Source: Collinsella sp. (GTDB taxonomy: Bacteria; Actinomycetota; Coriobacteriia; Coriobacteriales; Coriobacteriaceae). From it: a stretch of 15,964 bases of DNA. The position numbers and the translations under genes are program-made. Positions 7,186 to 12,578 of this stretch are shown here, piece by piece. Numbering within the stretch: position 1 is the stretch's first letter; the number at the start of each line of letters is the position of its first letter. The notes beneath the pieces are model-generated. The model had not been told where the DNA came from. It made no database searches and saw nothing but the letters and a program-made list of their open reading frames with translations. The DNA lies in the NCBI GenBank assembly GCA_019414325.1, contig DXMG01000045.1:1-15964 (forward strand), written 5' to 3'.

Positions 7186-7892
7186 ATATCCTAGCCATTG
7201 CCGATGTAGAGGAGCGCTGCCTGTGGGAATGTTTTCGCAAGGAGCGCTTTGAGGACGTTGACCTGATTCTATCCGCAGGCGACCTGGATCCGGACTATCT
7301 TGAGTTTTTGGTCACTGTCATCAACAAACCGCTTGTGTACGTTCGTGGCAACCACGACGACCGCTACGCGCGCCATGCACCGGGCGGGTGCATTTGTGTT
7401 GAGGACAGCGTATATGTGTACCGAGGTATTCGCATTGCGGGTCTGGGCGGTTCCATGCGCTACCGCGACGGCGCGAACATGTATACCGAGCGCGAGATGG
7501 CAAAACGCATGCGCAAGCTATCGCGAAAAATCGCACTGGTAGACGGATGCGATATTCTACTTACCCATGCACCCGTCGCAGGCATGGGCGACCTGGACGA
7601 CCTGCCGCATCGAGGATTCGAGTGCTTTAATGCGGCTCTTGAGTCTTGGGGTCCCGACTATATGATTCACGGGCATGTGCACCAAAGCTACGGCCCCAAC
7701 TTTCAACGCGAGCGCCAACACCCATGCGGAACGAAGATTGTCAACGCCTGCGGCTATACCAAGATCGAAATTGACGAGGCGCGCTACCCCACGCGCGGTT
7801 GGAAGGCCGCTTGGCTCAACTCGCAAACCATGCGCCGCGAGCTCAAACGCCACGAAGCAATCGAGTCTTCAACCGCCAGAACCCCCTGGTAA
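7182..7892 (+). CDS. Metallophosphoesterase (calcineurin-like, YfcE/MJ0936-type) paired with the BMP-like protein
   Basis: A 236-residue cytoplasmic calcineurin-fold hydrolase. Metal-site motifs in order: D8-x-E10 (ADVE, where the family usually has D-x-H), GD at 33-34, GNHD at 56-59, H129 in LLTHAP, and GHVH at 164-167. All other ligands are kept, so two-metal phosphodiesterase chemistry is likely. The His-to-Glu change at the first motif seems to be a property of this subfamily, since I recall proteins beginning similarly (ADEES) in Clostridia; that is memory, not a search. MRYRDGANMYTEREM (92-106) is a conserved-looking insertion. The start ATG shares four bases with the upstream stop (ATGA), giving tight coupling to the ParB/BMP-like gene. 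Substrate unknown; a nucleotide or nucleoside phosphodiester would fit the partner, but this is speculation. The last ~30 residues are basic and low in features. Confidence 0.78.
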   Translation: MNILAIADVEERCLWECFRKERFEDVDLILSAGDLDPDYLEFLVTVINKPLVYVRGNHDDRYARHAPGGCICVEDSVYVYRGIRIAGLGGSMRYRDGANMYTEREMAKRMRKLSRKIALVDGCDILLTHAPVAGMGDLDDLPHRGFECFNAALESWGPDYMIHGHVHQSYGPNFQRERQHPCGTKIVNACGYTKIEIDEARYPTRGWKAAWLNSQTMRRELKRHEAIESSTARTPW

Positions 7893-7900
7893 CTGCCAAC

Positions 7901-7960
7901 AACCACCACGAAGGGGATAGGCACCTTTATGGTGGTTTTGCTGACTCGTCCGACCTGTCC
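7901..7960 (+). repeat. Dispersed hairpin repeat, copy C, with 3' tail
   Basis: AACCACCACGAAGG (7901-7914) pairs with CCTTTATGGTGGTT (7924-7937) with one C-A mismatch and one wobble. The stem and the following tail, GCTGACTCGTCCGACCTGTCC, form a 60-bp unit that differs from copy D at two bases only. Loop GGATAGG (7915-7921) can pair with tail CCTGTCC (7954-7960) through one wobble. It probably also terminates the phosphoesterase unit. Confidence 0.85.
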
Positions 7961-8006
7961 ATCACGGTGCTTGTGTAATTAACGAGAACACTCATTGTTT
8001 TGTAAG

Positions 8007-8033
8007 GACGGCGCTCACGTGCCGTCTTTTTTT
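8007..8033 (+). terminator. Strong intrinsic terminator with no obvious gene in front
   Basis: GACGGCGC (8007-8014) pairs with GTGCCGTC (8019-8026) over a TCAC loop, followed by seven T. Only the ~45 nt between repeat C and this point lie upstream without annotation, so it is either a back-up terminator for the phosphoesterase unit or the end of a very small RNA. Confidence 0.8.
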
Positions 8034-8036
8034 GTC

Positions 8037-8057
8037 AACTTATGCAGTCTCGACCGT
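8037..8057 (+). promoter_or_regulatory. Weak candidate ECF-type promoter of the sigma operon
   Basis: AAC (8037-8039), 15 nt, CGT (8055-8057) resembles the AAC...CGT core of ECF promoters and would allow autoregulation. The spacing is one base short of the usual, and the -35 touches the T tract of the preceding terminator. No good housekeeping promoter is visible between 8034 and 8112. Confidence 0.25.
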
Positions 8058-8124
8058 GTTGTATGTAGAGGGACCTCGCGAGACGCCTTCCCTATATCCA
8101 CCACGACCAATTGGAGGTGACACT

Positions 8125-8685
8125 ATGCCTGCACGCCGTAACCGCAATAGCACGCTCCGATGCGATGCCGATCAGATCGAGCGGGAAGCAAAGCGCTTGG
8201 TCGACACGTATTCCGACCTCATCCTTCGATTGTGCTATTCGGCCCTTGGATCCGCTGACGACGCTCAAGACATCTGCCAGGACACGCTGATCAAGATTCT
8301 CCAACGCACTCAACCGTTCGACTCGCTCGAACACGAACGTGCTCGGGTGATCCGAGTCGCACTGAACGCATGTCGCGATATCGGCCGTACGCACGCGAAT
8401 CACCCGGTTGTCGACCTCGATTCGCTCCCCGATTTCTGCGCACCCGTAACACATACCGAGCAAGAATTCGCGCAACGCGACTGCGCCATTCTTTCCGCTG
8501 TCACGGCCCTGCCTCAAGCACAGCGCATCGCCATCTTTTTGCACTACTACGCAGGCATGAGCATCAGGGAAATCGCAGACGCCGTTCACGCGACGCCAGC
8601 TGCAACCGCCCAGCACCTTAGCCGCGGACGTGCGTCACTTCGGCTTTCCTTGAAAGGAGACCACAATGACTACGAATTCGAATGA
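8125..8685 (+). CDS. ECF-type RNA polymerase sigma factor
   Basis: A 186-residue sigma-70 family protein with only regions 2 and 4, as in ECF sigmas. Region 2 spans about 24-88, with core-binding pattern SADDAQDICQDTLIKIL (43-59). Region 4 spans about 118-172, with the helix-turn-helix ALPQAQRIAIFLHYYAGMSIREIADAVHATPAATAQHLSRGRASL that would read the -35 element. ATG 8125 is preceded by GGAGGTGA (8113-8120); longer in-frame reading into the upstream spacer has no ribosome site and no homology. The last 20 bases overlap the next gene, whose ribosome site (AAGGAG, 8654-8659) lies inside this one, so the two are coupled. The stimulus is unknown; the partner protein is the likely sensor or anti-sigma factor. 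Confidence 0.9.
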   Translation: MPARRNRNSTLRCDADQIEREAKRLVDTYSDLILRLCYSALGSADDAQDICQDTLIKILQRTQPFDSLEHERARVIRVALNACRDIGRTHANHPVVDLDSLPDFCAPVTHTEQEFAQRDCAILSAVTALPQAQRIAIFLHYYAGMSIREIADAVHATPAATAQHLSRGRASLRLSLKGDHNDYEFE

Positions 8686-9796
8686 CTATCGCCACGCCCT
8701 GGAGCACATTTCGTTTACCGATAATGCGAAGCAGCACATGGCAAACTCGATTGCTCAGTCCGTCGCCTCGAGCGATGCGGCGACCGCTCAAAGCAACTTT
8801 AATGGCACGCGACGCAAGCCGCGCATCGCCCGCCATCCCGTAAGAACAGTCGCTCGCATTGCCGCTGTAACGGCAGTCCTCGCTATCGTCATTGGAGGCG
8901 CTGGCACGGCTATGGCAACAGGCGTCCTGCCGCTTCCTTCTGACATGCTTTCCGACATCTTTGACGGACCTGCTTCTCAAACCGAGATCATCGACCGTAT
9001 TGGCCGGCCCGTCGGTGCTAGCTGCTCCAACAACGGAGTCACCGTGACCGCCGACGCCATCATGGGCGACAAGGATATGGTTACCATCGCCTATACGCTT
9101 ACGTTCGACGATCCCGCTGCCCTGAAAAAGCTTTCCGAGCCGGGCGAGAACGGAACTATCGCCGGAAGTGTCGATGGAAACGTATACGTTGATGGCGAGC
9201 ATGGCGGCCAAGGCCAATCATGGCTCATTGACAAGAACCCCAATGACTCCAGCATTCAATACTTTGCACAGTTCAGCGTTGAATCACCCGGCCTTATGGG
9301 CAGGACCGTCCGCACGCATATCAACTCTCTCGTTGTGCCACGTGCTGGCAAAGAGCTTCCCGAGTATAAGAAAATACTTACGGGCCCATGGGATCTTAAG
9401 TTCCAGCTGAATTACGAAGATACATCCGTTACGATTCCCGCGCCCAAATCGGTCAACTTTAACGGCACCAAGGCGACGATTCAAGAGGCCACCGTATCCT
9501 GCGTTGGCGTTTCAGTCCGCTACAACATAGATCGTTCCATCGAACACGACAACAACAGCGGCAAGATGTCTCAAAACATGGAGGAGTCTATGGATGCCGT
9601 TGGCAACATACCCCTCATCGTGACGTTCAAAGACGGTCATGTTGAGGACGCAACCAGCCACAGCGGCTATTTCGCAAATAAACTGGATAACGGCACCACT
9701 GATGTCCACAAGACCTGGCCGTTCTCGCAAGTTTGTGACACAGACAAGATTGCAAGCGTACAAATTGGCGATACGGTCATTCCCATGAATTCGTAA
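8666..9796 (+). CDS. Membrane-anchored DUF4179-like protein, probable anti-sigma factor
   Basis: 376 residues with one transmembrane helix (about 61-85: TVARIAAVTAVLAIVIGGAGTAMA) preceded by a basic stretch RRKPRIARHPVR, giving an N-in, C-out topology. The ~60-residue cytoplasmic part (ALEHISFTDNAKQHMANSIAQSV) would contact the sigma factor. It has no HxxxCxxC zinc anti-sigma motif. The extracellular part starts with a pattern like DUF4179 (SDMLSDIFDG... GVTVTADAIMGDKDMVTIAYTLTF), a beta-rich domain known beside ECF sigmas in Firmicutes, and ends without further recognised domains. ATG 8666 has AAGGAG 6 nt upstream. It overlaps the sigma gene by 20 bp, the usual sigma/anti-sigma arrangement. 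Codon usage is slightly less GC-biased than that of the housekeeping genes. Hairpin repeat D lies ~120 bp after the stop. Confidence 0.72.
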   Translation: MTTNSNDYRHALEHISFTDNAKQHMANSIAQSVASSDAATAQSNFNGTRRKPRIARHPVRTVARIAAVTAVLAIVIGGAGTAMATGVLPLPSDMLSDIFDGPASQTEIIDRIGRPVGASCSNNGVTVTADAIMGDKDMVTIAYTLTFDDPAALKKLSEPGENGTIAGSVDGNVYVDGEHGGQGQSWLIDKNPNDSSIQYFAQFSVESPGLMGRTVRTHINSLVVPRAGKELPEYKKILTGPWDLKFQLNYEDTSVTIPAPKSVNFNGTKATIQEATVSCVGVSVRYNIDRSIEHDNNSGKMSQNMEESMDAVGNIPLIVTFKDGHVEDATSHSGYFANKLDNGTTDVHKTWPFSQVCDTDKIASVQIGDTVIPMNS

Positions 9797-9914
9797 CGCT
9801 ACGCGGCTCGTATATGCACCCGGTTCCGCACTTCGCGTCTAAAGATGCGCTGTCATCGAGCAGCGTGAGCGCAAGGCCGCCCGTATGGTCGGCTGGGAAC
9901 ACCTCGTTGCGCTA

Positions 9915-9976
9915 AAAACCACCACGAAGGGGACAGGCACCTTTGTGGTGGTTTTGCTGACTCGTCCGACCTGTCC
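9915..9976 (+). repeat. Dispersed hairpin repeat, copy D, with 3' tail
   Basis: AAAACCACCACGAAGG (9915-9930) pairs with CCTTTGTGGTGGTTTT (9940-9955), one wobble, loop GGACAGGCA. From 9917 to 9976 it matches copy C except at two bases. Loop GGACAGG (9931-9937) is exactly complementary to CCTGTCC in the tail (9970-9976). It probably ends the sigma operon. The 118 nt between the sigma-operon stop and this copy hold no supportable gene. Confidence 0.88.
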
Positions 9977-9980
9977 CAAC

Positions 9981-10047
9981 GGTTTGTCTCAATCTGTAAC
10001 AGGTAGGGCCCAAATAATCGGTTAGCTGTTACAGATCGAGACAGACC
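9981..10047. repeat. Long-arm dyad 1 of a tandem pair
   Basis: Arms of 22 nt (9981-10002 and 10026-10047) pair with one mismatch and one wobble, around a 23-nt loop starting GTAGG and ending TTAG. The arm core TCTCAATCTGTAACAG is shared with the next dyad. No ORF. This dyad, dyad 2 and repeat D fill most of the 351-bp gene-free stretch between the sigma operon and the leu pseudogenes. Confidence 0.85.
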
Positions 10048-10065
10048 ACGGATGCTCGGCCGAAA

Positions 10066-10122
10066 ATCTCAATCTGTAACAGGTAGGAACGATTTTGCCC
10101 CTTAGATGTTACAGATTGAGAT
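10066..10122 (-). repeat. Long-arm dyad 2, possibly the leu operon terminator
   Basis: Perfect 16-nt arms, ATCTCAATCTGTAACA (10066-10081) and its complement (10107-10122), with a 25-nt loop that again contains GTAGG and TTAG. Read on the minus strand the stem is followed by TTTT, 25 bp after the leuB stop, so it could stop leu transcription. It is a near copy of dyad 1. Confidence 0.82.
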
Positions 10123-10147
10123 ATTTGACAGCTTGAATCGGCATCGC

Positions 10148-10790
10148 CTACAGCGCGGCGACGACCTTGTCGCCCATCGTCGTGGTGCCGAGGATCTTAT
10201 CTGCCGGGGTGTTGACATCGGCGATGTCACGGGTGCGCCAGCCCTCGTCGAGCACGCGCGCCACGGCGCTCTCGATCCACGCGGCTTGCTCGCCCATGTC
10301 GAGCGCGTAGGTCAGCAGCATCGCCACCGACAAGATTTGAGCCAGCGGATTGGCCACGCCGAGCCCCGCGATGTCAGGAGCGCTGCCAGCGCTCGGCCCA
10401 AACAGCGATACGCCATCATCCAGCGAGGCAGAGGCAAGCATACCGAGCGATCCGGTAATCTGAGCCGCCTCACCGGACAGGATGTCGCCGAACATGTTCT
10501 CCGTCACCACGACGTCAAAGTCTGCCGGTCGACTGATGAGCTGCATGGCGGCGTTGTCGACGAGCAGGTCCTCAAGCTCCACGTCGGAGTACTCCTCGTC
10601 TTGCACGCGATGCACGATCTCGCGCCACATGCGGCTCGTCTCCAGCACGTTGCGCTTATCAACGCTCGTCACCTTGCCGCGACGTTTGCGCGCCGCCTCA
10701 AATGCCTGGCGCGCAATGCGCTCAATCTCGTACTCGCGATACTCCATCACGTCGACCGCACGCTGACCGGCCGCACCCGCAGCGCCCGCG
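10148..10790 (-). pseudogene. leuB: 3-isopropylmalate dehydrogenase, C-terminal remnant
   Basis: About 210 residues of LeuB, the NAD-dependent enzyme of leucine synthesis that oxidises 3-isopropylmalate. The reading starts at RAVDVMEYREYEIERIAR and runs on through RRGKVTSVDKRNVLETSRMWREIV, VDNAAMQLI and VVVTENMFGDIL to GSAPDIAGLGVANPLAQILS and the normal end near MGDKV. The first ~150 residues, with the nucleotide-site start, are missing; upstream bases belong to leuA. Two substitutions hit conserved places: the second metal-binding Asp of GDILSDEA is Gly (codon 10472-10474), and LFEPSGGSAPD reads LFGPSAGSAPD. The frame is open up to a TTG at 10813, but that is the leuA fragment read in another frame. 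It cannot be a working dehydrogenase. The right boundary is approximate. Confidence 0.88.
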
Positions 10791-11354
10791 CAGGTCACGG
10801 ATGCGGGCGCCAAAGTCCCACGGCATGTTGTAGCCCATCGTATCGGGGATGTTCACGACCGTGGCACCGGCCTTTACGGCCGCCTCGATAATGCGCACCA
10901 GAAACTCCTGATCGGAGCGGCCGGCATCCTCGGCATAAAACTCAACATCGTCAACGAACTTGCGAGCATGTTTGACGGCATGGATCGCTCACTCAATTGC
11001 CCTTTCCTCAGTCATATGGAGCTTGTCGCGCAGGTGACTGGTGCTCACACCCAGCCCTGTATGGATACGGGGCCTCTGGGCCGTTTTGAGCGCCTCTGCA
11101 GCCACTTCGATATCCCTGTCGACAGCGCGCGTCAGGCCGCATACCGTGCATCGGTCGCCCGCAATCTTGCCAATCTCCTGTACGGAGCGAAAGTCACCAG
11201 GACTCGAGATGGGAAAGCCCGCCTCGATAACGTCCACGTTCATGCGCACCAGCTGGCGGGCGATGAAGAGCTTTTCCTCGGTATTCATGCTGGCGCCCGG
11301 CGACTGCTCACCGTCGCACAGGGTGGCGTCAAAGATTGTGATTTTGCGGCTTAT
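10791..11354 (-). pseudogene. leuA: 2-isopropylmalate synthase, N-terminal remnant with lost start, internal stop and truncated end
   Basis: About 187 codons of LeuA, which joins acetyl-CoA to 2-ketoisovalerate in the first step of leucine synthesis. The expected start MSRKITIFD reads ATA instead of ATG (11352-11354), although AGGAGGAAC stands correctly in front. The active-site motif DTTLRDGEQSPG reads DATLCDGEQSPG; the Arg-to-Cys codon is at 11316-11318 and that Arg is catalytic in the family. The frame then keeps good homology (MNVDVIEAGFPISSPGDFRSVQ) to an in-frame TGA at 10989-10991, and resumes past it (HARKFVDDVEFYAEDAGRSDQEFL, VVNIPDTMGYNMPWDFGARIRDL) until it stops matching near 10790, where leuB begins in another frame. 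The C-terminal half and regulatory domain are absent. Another in-frame ATG at 11469-11471 lies in the attenuator stem and is not a real start. Confidence 0.9.
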
Positions 11355-11420
11355 ATGTTCCTCCTGATTGACCGTTTTATGACAGATGGCTTTCAGGAGA
11401 GAGAGAAGGCCTAGAGATAG

Positions 11421-11478
11421 AAAAATACCCGTGTCGCTCATCACGCCTGAAAGCGGCAGACGATAGCGCACCCGGGTA
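11421..11478 (-). terminator. Leucine attenuator terminator (3:4 stem)
   Basis: On the minus strand TACCCG (11478-11473) and further short blocks TG and CGCT pair with AGCG, CA and CGGGTA (11438-11426), closing a loop that holds a small inner GCC/GGC stem. The stem is followed by TTTTT (11425-11421). It sits between the leader peptide and leuA, where an attenuator terminator belongs. Confidence 0.75.
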
Positions 11479-11538
11479 CAACAAATCGTTATAGCGAGAT
11501 TACAACCCTAGCGCGCTATCCAATCTAGTAGCGCTAGG
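11462..11538 (-). promoter_or_regulatory. Alternative leader pairings (1:2 and 2:3 antiterminator) of the leu attenuator
   Basis: Segment 1, CCTAGCGC (11538-11531, inside the leader peptide's Leu codons), pairs with GCGCTAGG (11514-11507). Overlapping segment 2, GATAGCGC (11520-11513), pairs perfectly with GCGCTATC (11469-11462), whose bases are also needed for the terminator stem. A ribosome stalled at the Leu codons would block segment 1, freeing 2 to pair with 3 and prevent termination. Confidence 0.78.
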
Positions 11539-11567
11539 CCTAGGAGCTGTTGCGTGTTCTTAAACAT
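11508..11567 (-). CDS. leuL: Leucine operon leader peptide
   Basis: A 19-residue peptide, MFKNTQQLLGLALLDWIAR, ending in TAG. AGGGAG (11579-11574) lies 6 nt before the ATG. Five of nineteen codons are Leu, in two pairs and one single, and four are CTA, a codon that is scarce in the GC-rich genes around it. Stalling of the ribosome here when charged tRNA-Leu is low is the sensing step of classical leu attenuation. Its Leu codons form the first arm of the 1:2 stem, and its stop codon lies inside the second. It lies 150 nt before the former leuA start. No mutation is visible in it, although the genes it controls are dead. It is unlikely to have any function as a peptide. Confidence 0.85.
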   Translation of the reverse strand: MFKNTQQLLGLALLDWIAR

Positions 11568-11623
11568 GTTGGGCTCCCTTCGGCCTCGGGTAGTACTACA
11601 TCGCGCTAAAGTACAACACAAGT

Positions 11624-11663
11624 AAAACCACCACAAGGGTGCCTGTCCCCTTCGTGGTGGTTT
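11624..11663. repeat. Dispersed hairpin repeat, copy E (loop in reverse orientation)
   Basis: AAACCACCACAAGGG (11625-11639) pairs with CCTTCGTGGTGGTTT (11649-11663) with one A-C mismatch and one wobble. The loop reads TGCCTGTCC, the reverse complement of the loop in copies B and D. The flank at the right is CGTTGACTC, resembling the tail of C and D in the plus direction. It lies between the rplA terminator and the leu leader, just upstream of the likely leu promoter. Confidence 0.82.
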
Positions 11664-11678
11664 CGTTGACTCAAAAGC

Positions 11679-11717
11679 AAGAGACCCGGTCCTGCACGAG
11701 GCAGAACCGGGTCTCTT
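11679..11717 (-). terminator. Terminator of the rpmG-secE-nusG-rplKA operon
   Basis: A perfect 12-bp stem, AAGAGACCCGGT (11679-11690) with ACCGGGTCTCTT (11706-11717), extended inward by CTGC/GCAG. On the minus strand it is followed by GCTTTTG. It lies about 35 nt after the rplA stop. Confidence 0.88.
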
Positions 11718-11753
11718 TAGCAATGCTTGCTTTGCTCAGGCAGTAACTGTTAG

Positions 11754-12461
11754 TTACTCAGCCAGGAAGTCGCGCTGGATAGCGGGATCGACCTTGACGC
11801 CAGGGCCCATGGTGGAAGACACGGAGATGGACTTGACGTACTTGCCCTTAGCAGAAGAGGGCTTGACGCGCAGGATCTCGGTGTACAGGGCAGCGTAGTT
11901 CTCGACGAGCTGCTGCTCGGAGAAGGACTTCTTGCCCAGGGGCACGTGGCAGATGCCGTAGCGGTCGGCGCGATACTCAACGCGGCCGGCCTTGAGCTCG
12001 GAGACCATCTTGGCGACGTCCATGGTCACGGTGCCGAGCTTGGGGTTCGGCATGAGGCCACGGGGACCAAGGATCTTACCGATGCGGCCAACCTTGGCCA
12101 TCATGTTCGGCGTAGCGATAGCGGCGTCGAAGTTGATCTCGCCCTTCTGAATCTGGGCGACGAGCTCGTCGGAACCGATGATGTCGGCGCCGGCAGCCTC
12201 GGCCTCGCGGGCCTTCTCGCCCTCGGCGAAGACGGCAACACGAACGGTCTTGCCGGTGCCGTGGGGCAGGGAGATGGAGCCGCGGATGTTCTGGTCGGCC
12301 TTACGAGTATCGACGCCCAGACGGAAGTGGGCCTCGACGGTCTCGTCGAACTTGGCGGTGTCGAGCTCCTTGATGAGCTTGGCAGCCTGAAGGGGGGTGT
12401 AGAGCGTGGCGCGGTCGATCTTCTCGGCAGCGGCGTTATAGCTCTTACCATGCTTAGCCAT
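11754..12461 (-). CDS. rplA: 50S ribosomal protein L1
   Basis: A 235-residue ribosomal protein that binds 23S rRNA at the L1 stalk and helps move deacylated tRNA out of the E site. The family signature GKILGPRGLMPNPKLGTVT is present in the middle, with the two-domain arrangement and normal length of bacterial L1. I chose the ATG at 12461, 8 nt after AGGAGG; the ATG two codons earlier sits almost on that site. It follows rplK by 117 nt, which hold three stacked hairpins. In E. coli L1 represses its own operon by binding the message; whether the hairpins here serve this is open. It is the last gene of the operon. Confidence 0.97.
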   Translation of the reverse strand: MAKHGKSYNAAAEKIDRATLYTPLQAAKLIKELDTAKFDETVEAHFRLGVDTRKADQNIRGSISLPHGTGKTVRVAVFAEGEKAREAEAAGADIIGSDELVAQIQKGEINFDAAIATPNMMAKVGRIGKILGPRGLMPNPKLGTVTMDVAKMVSELKAGRVEYRADRYGICHVPLGKKSFSEQQLVENYAALYTEILRVKPSSAKGKYVKSISVSSTMGPGVKVDPAIQRDFLAE

Positions 12462-12485
12462 GTGCATTACCTCCTGTGGTTAAAC

Positions 12486-12560
12486 GGGCGCGAGCCCTCC
12501 CACATCGTATCGTGTGCCCTATTGCACACATTTAACGGGTGCCCCGGTTGGAGCACCCGT
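12486..12560 (-). promoter_or_regulatory. Three hairpins in the rplK-rplA spacer
   Basis: ACGGGTGC (12535-12542) with GCACCCGT (12553-12560); GTGTGC (12512-12517) with GCACAC (12524-12529); GGGC (12486-12489) with GCCC (12494-12497). All are perfect and fill most of the spacer, with the last one close to the rplA ribosome site. None has a T tract on the minus strand, so they are not obvious terminators. Candidates for L1 feedback or message processing. Confidence 0.5.
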
Positions 12561-12578
12561 CATTACCAAAAGAAATCG

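Noticed and set aside
9840..9912. Possible gene remnant reading IEQRERKAARMVGWEHLVALK before repeat D
   Set aside because: Too short, no start codon or ribosome site, and no family recognised.
9981..10122. CRISPR-like repeat pair
   Set aside because: Only two units, each internally palindromic over its whole length with unequal loops; no array or cas genes.
10106..11414. Open frames on the plus strand across the leu region
   Set aside because: The minus strand shows clear LeuA and LeuB homology; the plus-strand products resemble nothing.
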